Source: Gongronella butleri
Taxonomy: Eukaryota; Mucoromycota; Mucoromycetes; Mucorales; Cunninghamellaceae
Assembly: GCA_025201375.1 (NCBI GenBank)
Contig: JAIWZP010000022.1
Location: 62,001 to 126,000, forward strand
Reading direction: 5' to 3'
Length of the DNA stretch: 64,000 nt
The position numbers and the translations under genes are program-made. Shown one piece after another: positions 53,560 to 64,000 of this stretch. Numbering within the stretch: the first letter of the stretch is position 1; each line of letters opens with the position of its first letter. Under the pieces are notes generated by a model, which saw nothing but the letters and a program-made list of their open reading frames with translations, did no database searches and had not been told where the DNA came from.

Positions 53560-56165
53560 ACCACACGGATCACTTAGTCCTGAGAACATTCATTTTTGAA
53601 AAATTATCATAGGGCCAAACCAGAATCAAAATGACCTCTCAAGCAAGGATAACTCGTCGAAAACTTGAAGCGATACAGTACAGTGCCCGGACAAAAAAAA
53701 GTTTCGCTGTGCATAATTCTCTGCAGTGCAAGGTATCAATTAATCGCGTTAATCTCTGCTGTATTGATCAATAATGGCTCCAGTGATATGAAATTTTGCA
53801 GGAACAATGATTTAAAAGTAAAAAAGCAATTCTAAAATTATGAAATGGCTATGCCAAGCGGGTATTGAAATAGATCAAAAAAGGGATACCTGACGCGTCA
53901 CGCGACGCGACGCGTACCTACGCGTATACAATGGCCTGTGGAGATGAATTGACGTTATGAACACCATCTCCAATTTTTTTGCAACGAGTGCAATGATGCC
54001 TAATTGTATTTTAAGAATCAATTCCATGTTACATGCATTGCATCGGTGCTGTGATCGAATAATGTAAAATTCATCATGTGACACGCGTCACGCGTCAGAC
54101 GCGTCAAAAGTCGCGATTTCCTTCGTAACATGGTCGTAGTGCTCCTACTGGTCAACCAATCGATAACAGTCTATTCTAGTCCTTCAAATTAAATAAGTAC
54201 AATGGTTTTAAGCCAACTAGGGATTAAAATTAGATAACAGAGATGGCAATTGTTATTCCAGATGCAACTGACGCGTGAAGCGTGTCACATGATGATTTTA
54301 CATTATTCGATCACAGCACCGATGCAATGCATGTAACATGGAATTGATTCTTAAAATACAATTAGGCATCATTGCACTCGTTGCAAAAAAATTGGAGATG
54401 GTGTTCATAACGTCAATTCATCTCCACAGGCCATTGTATACGCGTAGGTACGCGTCGCGTCGCGTGACGCGTCAGGTATCCCTTTTTTGATCTATTTCAA
54501 TACCCGCTTGGCATAGCCATTTCATAATTTTAGAATTGCTTTTTTACTTTTAAATCATTGTTCCTGCAAAATTTCATATCACTGGAGCCATTATTGATCA
54601 ATACAGCAGAGATTAACGCGATTAATTGATACCTTGCACTGCAGAGAATTATGCACAGCGAAACTTTTTTTTGTCCGGGCACTGTACTGTATCTCAGAAC
54701 CACAAGCGCTTTTACCGCGTTTGACCACTGATTTATTTGAGGTGACTCAAGTGTCGGGGCTCTCAGCCGTTGCCGCAGTGCGAGACAATATGCTGCTGAT
54801 CGTACCCCATTTTATTACGCCTACAGTATGAAACTAACGCTTTCTCTGAAACTTGTTCATCTGGTCCCAAATTTGGACCAGTTGATGCCTGATGGTACAG
54901 TAGATCCAGTTCTTCAGTGTTGTTAAGATTTTTCGAGAATCGGATCACTCAGTCGCGAGAAAGTTCGAAATTCGTGTTTGCTAGTAGTGAAAACCCAGCG
55001 CTAAACACTATTTTACGCGTTTCTTTCAATGAGGCTGATCATTTGTTGGCTCCAAATTTAGGTCAGTGGATAATCGACTCGAAGATCCGACGACGTCAAG
55101 TTTTTCCCCAAATCGGATCACTCAGTCCTGAGAAAATGCATTTTTTACAAAATCAGGGCCAAACCAAGGTCCAAAAGATCCTTCAAGGCTAACTCGCCGA
55201 AAACGTGAAGAAGCGATATCCCCAAACTACAAGCGCTTTTACAATACCGCGTTTGGCTACTGATTCATTTGAGGGGACTCATGTGTCGTGGCGCTCAGCC
55301 GTTGTCGCAGTACGGAACCAAACGCTGCTAATGTTACCCCCCGTTACGCCTATGAAACTGGCACTTCATCAGAAACTTGCCCATCTGGTCCAAAATTTGG
55401 ACCAGTTGATGGTGGATCCAATTCTCCAGCGGTGTTCAGTTGTTTCGCGAATTGGATTACTCAGTTGCGAGAAAGTTCGATATTCGTGTTTGTTAGCGTA
55501 AACCCATAGCCAGTTAATAATTTACGCGTTTCTCCCAATAAGCCTAACCGTATGGCTCCAGATTTAGACCAATGGATGCTCGTCTCAAAACGTCGATAGT
55601 TCCAAGGTTTTTTAGATATCGAATCACTCAGTCCTGAGAAAATGCATTTTGCGTCAAATCAGGGCCAAATCAGGATCAAAAAAATCTCTAAGGCCAACAG
55701 GCCGAAAACTCGAAGCGATGTCCCCAAACTACAAACGCTTTTACCGCGTTTGCCCGCTAATTCATTTGAGGTGACTCTCGCGTCAGGGCGCTCAGCCGTT
55801 GCCGCGGTACGAGACCAAATGGTGATGAATTTACCCCCGTTACGCTTATGAAACTGGCGCTTCTTCAGAAACTTACTCATCTGGTCCCAAATTTGGACCA
55901 GTTGATGGTAGACCCAATTCTCCAGCGGTGTTCATTTGTTTCGCGAATCGGATCACTCAGTCCCGAAAAATCTCGAGATTCGTGTTTGCTAGTGAAAACA
56001 CAGCGGCAAATAATATTTTACGCGTTTCTCCCGATGAATCTGACTGTATGGCGCCAAATTTAGACCAATGGATAATCGACTCAAAACTACGCTGATTTCA
56101 AGATTTTTCGCGAATCGGGTCACTCAGTCTTGAGAAATCAGGAAACTCATGTTTCCTAGTGAAAG
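53560..56165 (+). repeat. Degenerate tandem array, ~500-bp units
   Basis: Units start with CYACAARCGCTTTTAC at about 54701, 55228 and 55731, giving periods near 525 and 503 bp. Each holds CTCAGCCGTTG, then TTGGACCAGTTGATG, then two copies of a GGATCACTCAGTC sub-block about 180 bp apart. The tail of a further unit lies at 53560-53673, on the other side of the palindromic element, which has split the array. No conserved open frame is seen. Confidence 0.85.
53676..54689. mobile_element. 1.0-kb palindromic (foldback) element with TA target duplication
   Basis: The left arm (53676-54098) and right arm (54268-54689) are near-perfect inverted copies of about 420 bp, around a 169-bp unique centre. 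The end sequence reads CAGTACAGTGCCCGG and its complement. TA at 53674-53675 and 54690-54691 flanks the element. Arms contain repeated ACGCGT words. There is no open frame for a transposase, so it must be mobilised in trans, or was. The ends and the TA duplication fit a Tc1/mariner-type non-autonomous element, larger and more palindromic than usual MITEs (inference). Confidence 0.85.
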
Positions 56166-58449
56166 CCCAGAGCCAACATCAATTGACGTGCGACGCGCTT
56201 CGATGTCTTTTACAGTAATCGCGAGGCCGCCCGTATTTTAGCCGAATTTTTAGCTGGAAATTTTCACATTGGGGCCTGTTTCGGGCCTTGATCTGGCGAG
56301 GTTCAACCGTTCAAGCGATTTTGGCTTAAAAAAAAGACATTTATAGAGTCCCTGTTGAAAAACACTGTCCAATGGTCCCAGAGTTGAATATTGTAAGATG
56401 AGGACTGTGACGTAAACCTGTTTAATTCAACGCTTCTCAGCGACGAGCTTCAGTAGAACATGCTTGAGGTGCTAGAATTGTTCAAATTTAACGCTCTTCT
56501 TGCGTGAAGAGTAGCCAACTCGCAAGAGATCCCCATCTAAACGGCCAAGCCGATTGACCGTTTCGTCGCGCTATTGCTTTGCGACTTTTATCATGCCTTG
56601 ATTGGTTGTGTCCTCGCCTGATAAACGCGTATTATCGTCATTTGTTTAGATTTGAGCCCTTTTTCTTGACGAATTTGTGGATTAGATTTTTTCAAAGGTC
56701 CCCGATGTGCTGCAGCGACAGCCTAAGTACAAGTTTATCGATCCAGGCTTTCTAGAACCTTGTATGGGGCTAATTTGATTTTTTATTCATTTGCCGTGTA
56801 AAAGCGAAAATTCTCGATCCTCTGCATTTTTCTTGGGCTCCAAATTATCTGCTGACAATGAACAGAGCCGGCGGTATCAGAAAATGGCCACTCGGGGGTG
56901 CAGCCGTGCACAGAAAAAGGCAACAATCGCGATTTTTTTCTGTTTTCACTTTGTGTTGCACACGGATGGGGATCAAAATACCTCTTATCGTCCTTGTGCA
57001 ATGGGATCTGAAATAGTGCAAGCACCAAACGAGGTGTTTTAAGCGCGGGGCGATGGTCAAACACGCTCGGGAAATCGCAGTAAAGCCCATCCAGCATGAT
57101 CCGGATACGATAAAGTGCAAAAAGACTCGAGTCACTTCAGAATGAGACGAGAATGATGGTGTCATGGTGTCGAGAGGTCGTGATCAGCCTCAGATTTACA
57201 TTTGCGCTGGGTGTCAGAAAAAAAAAAGAGCGTTGTACCACCCAAAATGAGCGGTAAAAAGATTTGTGCACTTTCAGCGCGAGCACTGACCAACAGGTTT
57301 TGCCAGCAAATGCGGCCAATGGTAGGGCTGGGCCAACCAGGACCATCAAATTTTTCAGCAGGATGGACCGGGCGTCTTTTTCTCAAGTGAATGGCTCGTG
57401 TGTTCAATTTTCGCTTATCTATGGATTTTCGTCTGATATAAAAAAGCGCAAGCAAGAGAAGAATTAAAGTAAAAAGCAGGCTACGTAATATATGGAGCCC
57501 CAGAAGACCCTGGCCATTATCGATCCCATTTTTTTTTTTTTCGCAATCAGTTGGGGGGAAATGTCGGCAAGAGTTGGAAGTTGTCCAACGGGGTCTGATC
57601 GGTGCTCAATTTCATTCTTTTCTGAGCAGGTTACACAGGGCCGATTCGATTCATGCAGAGCACACAGCTCCAACCTTTGGGGAAAGGGCCATTTTAGGGC
57701 GGAAAATGAGGTTGCTCAGGGCAATTGACACGTTTTGTGTTTTTTTTTTTTTCGTTTCATTTCTGTCAGACGACGGGCACCAAGACCGAGATGGGTGGCC
57801 CTCCTTTCATCGTTGGGCGACAAATGACGACACCCTCCCAAACAAACAAAAAAAAAAAAAAGAGCAATGGCACATGGCACGCCTTTTAGGGAGTACATCA
57901 AGACGAAAATAAAAGTGCCTTGCATTGACAGGGTGGCAATCGATGATGAGAGTGTGTGCTCCTTTTTTGACGTGTTGGTCTCCCCAAATCGCTCACATAA
58001 TACAAGAGGAGAGGGGAAAAGGGGAGGGGGTCAGGCCTTTGTTTTTTCTTGGTCAATACCCCAAAAACTAAGGCAGATCAATGCAACAAGCGGGCAACTA
58101 AAGCATGTAATAGGACGGGTTGGGGCACCTTGCGGGGCGATGATTGGGCCGTTTGGCAGGGCTTCTTCGCGGCCCGCACTCAACAAAAAAAAAAAACTTC
58201 AAACCCAACTTTTTTATTCTTTTCTTCTTTTGCTCTCTTTTTTTTTCTGTTGCTCTTTTCCAGTTCTCCTTTTCCAAAGGCTTTTGATAGCTCTTGCCTC
58301 TTTGTCAAAGCCCTTTTTTTTTATTGTCTACTCCCTAAACCGAGCCCTTGTCTTTTTTTTGAAGCACACTGCACAAGCAACGTTAGGAACAGACACCCTT
58401 TTTTTCTTTTCTTCCCCTCGCTCCTTTTTCTATACCATCTTTTTGAGCT
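56166..58449. other. Gene-poor region upstream of ACC1
   Basis: No supported gene. A minus frame at about 56783-57097 reads a possible protein-like tract (PRLVLALFQIPLHKDDKRYF) and another lies at 57162-57455, but neither has a recognised family or convincing splices. From about 58190 to 58445 the plus strand is strongly pyrimidine-rich, a likely 5' leader of ACC1. Confidence 0.4.
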
Positions 58450-61400
58450 ATGGTTGATCACAAAAGCTTGCCCTCTCACTTTCTTGGTGCGTTGCCGTTT
58501 TGCGTGGAAACGAATGGATTTCGTGGCAATTGATCCGATTTTTAATTTTTTTTTTTGCACTTTTTTTTTTAGGTGGAAACTCGGTGACGACCGCGCCCCA
58601 AGACCCTGTCAGCGAGTTTGTCAAGTCGCATGAAGGTCACACTGTGATTTCCAAGGTGCTGATTGCCAACAATGGCATGGCAGCCATGAAGGAGATCCGC
58701 TCTGTGCGCAAATGGGCGTACGAGACGTTTGGCAATGAGCGCGCGATTGAATTCACGGTCATGGCGACGCCCGAGGATCTCAAGGCCAATGCCGAGTACA
58801 TCCGCATGGCGGACAACTATGTCGAAGTGCCTGGTGGCACCAACAACAACAATTATGCCAATGTCGAGCTGATTGTCGATGTGGCCGAGCGCACGGGTGT
58901 CCACGCCGTGTGGGCTGGCTGGTAAGGAAGAAGGAAAAAAAAAGTGGGAAATTTTTGGGACAAAAAGGAATTCATTTTATGATGCAAAATAGGGGTCACG
59001 CCTCTGAAAACCCTCGTTTGCCCGAGATGCTGGCCAAGTCCAAGCACAAGTGTCTTTTCATTGGTCCCCCTGCGTCTGCCATGCGTTCCTTGGGCGACAA
59101 GATCTCGTCGACGATTGTGGCGCAGAGTGCCGAGGTGCCCACGATGGGCTGGAGTGGCGATGGCGTCCGTGAAACGACGACTGACAGCAATGGCCACGTG
59201 ATTGTGCCTGACGACGTGTACAACAATGCGTGCGTCAAGACGGCCGAGGAGGGTCTTGCGTCTGCCGAGAAGATTGGCTACCCTGTGATGATCAAGGCGT
59301 CCGAGGGTGGTGGTGGCAAGGGTATCCGCAAGGTCGAGGACCCCAGCACCTTTAAGCAGTGCTTCCATCAAGTCCAGGGTGAAATCCCGGGCTCGCCCAT
59401 CTTCATCATGAAGCTCGCCGGCAATGCGCGCCATTTGGAGGTCCAATTGCTCGCGGATCAATACGGCAATGCCATCAGCTTGTTTGGCCGTGATTGTTCC
59501 GTGCAACGTCGCCATCAAAAGATCATTGAAGAGGCCCCCGTCACCATTGCCAAGCCCGACATCTTTGAGCAAATGGAAAAGGCCGCGGTCCGCCTTGGCA
59601 AGCTCGTGGGCTACGTGTCGGCCGGTACAGTTGAATACTTGTACAGCCACCACGACGAAAAGTTCTATTTCCTGGAATTGAACCCGCGTCTCCAAGTCGA
59701 GCATCCTACCACGGAAATGGTCTCTGGCGTCAATCTCCCTGCCGCGCAATTGCAGATTGCCATGGGTATCCCCTTGCACCGCATTCGCGACATTCGCGTC
59801 CTCTATGGCGTCCAGCCCAACAGCGCGTCCGACATTGACTTTGATCTGGAGACGCCCACGGCGCTTCAATCGCAACGCCGCCCCGTGCCCAAGGGTCACG
59901 TCATTGCTGTGCGTATTACGGCCGAGAACCCCGATGCTGGCTTCAAGCCTTCGGGTGGTGTGATGCAAGAGCTCAATTTCCGCTCGAGCACCAATGTGTG
60001 GGGCTATTTCTCGGTCGGCTCCTCGGGTGCCATGCACGAATATGCTGACAGTCAATTTGGCCACATCTTTGCCTATGGCGAGAACCGTCAACAGGCGCGC
60101 AAGAACATGGTCATTGCCCTCAAGGAGCTGTCGATTCGTGGCGACTTCCGCACGACCGTCGAATACATCATTCGCCTCTTGGAAACGCCCGATTTCGCCG
60201 ACAATACGATCAATACGGGCTGGTTGGACATGCTGATCTCCAAGAAGCTGACGGCCGAGCGTCCCGACACCATGTTGGCCGTGTACTGCGGTGCCGTCAC
60301 CAAGGCACATCTGTCGTCTGTCGAATGCTGGCAACAATACAAGAATTCGCTCGAGCGCGGCCAGATCCCCAGCAAGGAATCGCTCAAGACCGTGTTTTCC
60401 GTCGAATTCATCTATGAGAACGTGCGCTACAATTTCACCGTGACGCGCTCGGCGCCCGGCATCTACACGCTCTATTTGAATGGCACAAAGACCCAGGTTG
60501 GTGTCCGCGACTTGTCCGATGGTGGTCTTTTGATCTCGCTCAATGGCCGCTCGCACACCACGTACAATCGTGAGGAGGTCCAGGCCACGCGCCTCATGAT
60601 TGATGGCAAGACCTGTCTTTTGGAAAAGGAAAGCGATCCCACGCAATTGCGCTCTCCTTCCCCCGGCAAGCTCGTCAGCTTGTTGCTCGAGAATGGTGAC
60701 CACATCCGCTCTGGCGAAGCCTATGCGGAAATTGAGGTACAGACCCAAAAAAAAACAAAAAAGAAAAAAAGAGACCCATTTGACTCATTTTATCCTTTCT
60801 TTTTCTGAAAAAACAGGTCATGAAGATGTACATGCCTCTGGTTGCCACGGAAGACGGCCACGTGCAATTCATCAAGCAGGTCGGTGCGACGCTGGGTGCC
60901 GGTGACATCATTGGTATCTTGTCGTTGGACGATCCCAGCCGTGTCAAGCACGCTTTGCCTTTTACTGGCCAAGTGCCCTCTTATGGCCCTCCCCACATCA
61001 CCGGTGACAAGCCCAACCAGCGCTTTGCGCACCTCAAGAACACGCTCGAATACGTGCTCTTGGGTTATGACAACCAGGGCCTGATCCAGACCATTGTTAA
61101 GGATTTGTCCGTTGTTTTGCGCGATCCCGAGCTCCCTTACTCTGAATTGGCTTCGCTCATGTCCGTGTTGTCGGGCCGCATCCCCGGCCGCCTCGAGCAG
61201 CAATTGCACCAATTGATCGACGACGCCAGCGCTCAAAAGAAGGAATTCCCTGCCGTTGCCATCCAGCAGTGCATCGAGGCCTTTGCGCGCGACAATTTGA
61301 CGACGCAAGCCGAGGTCAGCACGTACAAGACGGCCGTTGCACCCATTGTGGACATTGCCGCCAGCTACAGCCAGGGCCTCAAGCAGCACGAATATGCCGT

Positions 61401-64000
61401 GTATGTGGATTTGATGGAGCAATACTACAATGTCGAGGTCTTGTTCAACAGCAACCAGTCGCGCGACGAGGAGGTCATTCTCGCGCTCCGCGACCAGCAC
61501 AAGGACGACTTGGAAAAGGTGATCAACATCATCTTGTCGCACGCCAAGGTCAACATCAAAAACAACTTGATCTTGATGCTGCTCGACATCATCTACCCAT
61601 CGTCGTCGTCTGATGCCCTGGACAAGGCGTTCTTGCCCATCCTCAAGCGCCTGTCGGAAATTGAAAGCCGCGGCACGCAAAAGGTTACACTCAAGGCGCG
61701 CGAATATTTGATTTTGTGCCAATTGCCGTCGTACGAGGAGCGCTACTCGCAAATGTTCAACATTCTCAAGTCGTCCGTCACCGAGAGCGTGTATGGCGGT
61801 GGCACCGAGTACCGCACGCCCAGCTACGACGCGTTCAAGGACTTGATTGACACGAAGTTCAACGTTTTCGATGTTTTGCCGTCATTCTTTTACCATCAAG
61901 ACTCGTATGTTGCTCTTGCCGCGCTCGAGGTGTACTGCCGCCGCTCGTACCACGCGTACAAGATCTTGGACGTGGCCTACAACTTGGAGCATCAGCCGTA
62001 CATTGTCGCTTGGAAGTTTTTGTTGCAATCGTCTGTTGGTAGCAGCATCAACAACCAGCGCATTGCCTCGTACTCGGATCTGACCTTCTTGCTCAACAAG
62101 ACCGAGGAAGAGCCCATCCGTACTGGTGCCATGACGGCGCTCAAGTCGCTCAATGACCTGCAAGCCGAGTTGCCCCGCATTCTTACTGCTTTTGAGGAAG
62201 AACCCTTGCCCGCGATGCTCATGCACAAGCAGGAAAAGACCGAGGAGCGCATGGAGAACATTCTCAACATTGCGATCCAGGAGGGCAGCCAAGACGAGGA
62301 GGAGTTGCGTGCCCAGATGGCGACGTTGATGCACGCGCACACGGACGCGTTCCGCAAGGCCAATTTGCGTCGTATCACCATTGTCGTCTGCCGCGACAAC
62401 GCCACGCCCGACTACTATACCTTCCGCGAGCGCAATGGCTACGTCGAAGATGAGACCATCCGCCACATTGAGCCTGCCCTTGCCTACCAGCTCGAATTGG
62501 CGCGTCTGTCCAACTTTGACATCAAGCCTTGCTTCATTGAGAATCGCCAGATGCACGTGTACTATGCCGTTGCCAAGGAGAATCCCTCGGATTGCCGCTT
62601 CTTCATCCGCGCACTTGTCCGCCCTGGCCGCGTCAAGAGTTCCATGCGTACTGCCGATTATTTGATCTCTGAAGGCGATCGCCTCTTGACCGACATTCTG
62701 GACACGCTCGAGATTGTCAGCCACGACTACAAGAATTCCGACTGCAACCACCTGTTCATCAATTTCATCCCCACGTTTGCCATTGAGGCCGATGAGGTGG
62801 AAGTCGCGCTCAAGGACTTTGTCGACCGCCACGGCAAGCGTCTTTGGAAGCTGCGCGTCACTGGTGCCGAGATCCGCTTCAACATCCAGAGCAAGCGCCC
62901 CGACGCGCCCGTGATCCCATTGCGCTTCACCGTCGACAATGTGTCTGGCTACATTCTCAAGGTCGATGTGTACCAAGAGGTCAAGACCGACAAGAGCGGT
63001 TGGGTCCTCAAGTCGGCCGGCAAGATCCCCGGCGCCATGCACATGCAATCGCTGTCCACGCCTTACCCCACCAAGGAATGGCTGCAACCTCGTCGTTACA
63101 AGGCTCATCTCATGGGTACCACGTACGTTTACGACTTCCCCGAGCTGTTCCGCCAGGCCATCCACAACCAATGGACGCAGGCCATGCGTGCCGACTCGAC
63201 GCTCAAGCCGCCCAGCCAATTGGTCGAGGCCAAGGAGCTCGTGCTCGATGACGATGACCAATTGCAAGCCATTGACCGCGCTCCCGGCACAAACACCGTC
63301 GGCATGGTTGCCTGGCTCTTGACCATGCGCACGCCCGACTATCCTCGTGGTCGTCGCGTCGTGGCCATTGCCAATGACATCACCTTCAAGATTGGCTCCT
63401 TTGGTGTCCAGGAAGATCTCGTCTTTTACAAGGCCACCGAGTATGCGCGCGAATTGGGCCTGCCCCGCATCTATTTGTCCGCCAATTCCGGTGCCCGCAT
63501 TGGTCTCGCCGACGAGCTGATCAGCCGCTTCCGCGTCGCTTGGAAGGATGCCGGCCAGCCCGCCAGTGGCTTCAGCTACTTGTACTTGCAACCCGAGGAG
63601 TACGAGGCCCTTGTGCACCAGGGCGATGCCCAATCCTTGCTCGTGGAGGAGATTGAAGACCAGGGCGAGAAGCGTTTCCGCATCACCGACATCATTGGCC
63701 ACACCGACGGCCTTGGCGTCGAGAACTTGCGTGGTTCGGGTCTGATTGCCGGTGCCACGTCGCGTGCCTATGACGACATCTTCACCTGTACGCTCGTGAC
63801 GTGTCGCTCCGTTGGCATTGGTGCCTACTTGGTCCGTCTTGGCCAGCGCACGGTCCAAAACGAGGGTCAGCCCATCATTTTGACGGGTGCGCCTGCGCTC
63901 AACAAGGTGCTTGGCCGTGAAGTGTACACGTCCAATTTGCAGCTTGGTGGCACGCAGATCATGTACAAGAATGGTGTGTCGCACTTGACGGCCGAGAATG
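58450..64000 (+). CDS. acc1: Acetyl-CoA carboxylase (partial, cut by window end)
   Basis: Exons 58450-58486, 58573-58921, 58993-60736 and 60817 to the window end join in phase to more than 1,700 codons. A short first exon ([13 protein letters not shown]) starts the frame. The biotin carboxylase domain follows: [16 protein letters not shown], the ATP-grasp loop [25 protein letters not shown], and [16 protein letters not shown]. Then come the biotinyl site VMKMYMPL (exon 4 start), the long eukaryotic central region and the start of the carboxyltransferase ([18 protein letters not shown]). It is the cytosolic multidomain enzyme that makes malonyl-CoA, the first step of fatty-acid synthesis. Strong third-position C/G bias makes long meaningless frames on the minus strand. 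The frame is open at position 64000; the rest of the carboxyltransferase lies outside. Confidence 0.98.

Noticed and set aside
53560..56165. CRISPR array or viral insertion
   Set aside because: Units are about 500 bp, diverged, directly repeated and have no spacers; no viral-type protein is encoded. The setting is a fungal nuclear genome.
58853..60748. 631-codon minus-strand frame opposite ACC1
   Set aside because: It overlaps the biotin carboxylase exons and crosses an ACC1 intron with no matching structure. It is a shadow of biased codon use.
61882..63984. 700-codon minus-strand frame opposite ACC1
   Set aside because: Same reason: the plus strand reads conserved ACC1 residues through the whole stretch.

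Overview
This window looks like nuclear DNA of an early-diverging (zygomycete-grade) fungus, most likely Mucoromycota. That placement is inferred from gene content and style, not from a database match. The genes are intron-rich with short GT-AG introns (and two GC-AG introns). They encode fungal or eukaryotic proteins: Wee1 kinase, DMC1, mitochondrial ATP synthase beta, acetyl-CoA carboxylase, Rrp36, a GH18 chitinase, a CON7-like zinc-finger protein and a DUF1748 protein. One gene (38084-39923) belongs to a C-terminal 'GEAK' family that I recall as expanded in mucoralean genomes. Long A or T homopolymers sit inside most introns and spacers.

Layout. 1-13.4 kb: the end of an unknown gene, a small membrane protein (-), Wee1-like kinase (-), a dispersed repeat, an MFSD1-like transporter (-), a PHS1/HACD-like protein (+), DMC1 (-) and an F-box protein (+). 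13.4-18 kb: repeat-rich DNA around a small secreted Cys-rich protein. 18-23.5 kb: a 58-residue protein, a SAM methyltransferase and a 911-codon low-complexity coiled-coil protein. 25.7-35.1 kb: ATP2, a PPR protein, a second copy of the dispersed repeat, an I78-type inhibitor, a DUF1748 protein and an ADCK1/MCP2-type kinase. 35.6-38 kb: a graveyard of gene fragments, including a Fanzor/TnpB-like RuvC-I piece and a broken copy of the next gene. 38-50.6 kb: the C2H2/GEAK gene, RRP36, a chitinase and a CON7-like factor. 50.6-58.4 kb: a gene-poor block with dense TACTGTA/TACAGTA motifs, a tandem array of about 500-bp units and a 1.0-kb near-perfect palindromic element inserted in that array. 58.4 kb to the end: ACC1, cut by the window edge.

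There are no operons. Neighbours are arranged convergently (PHS1-like/DMC1) or divergently (transporter/PHS1-like, DMC1/F-box, kinase/ORF at 35.1 kb). Several products are mitochondrial or lipid-linked (ATP2, PPR protein, ADCK1/MCP2-type kinase, ACC1, PHS1-like). DMC1 implies a meiotic programme. The strongest unusual signals are the palindromic element with a paralogous empty site, the Fanzor-like relic beside an intact zinc-finger/putative nuclease-fold gene with its own relic copy, and a PHS1-like protein that has serine where the catalytic tyrosine should be.
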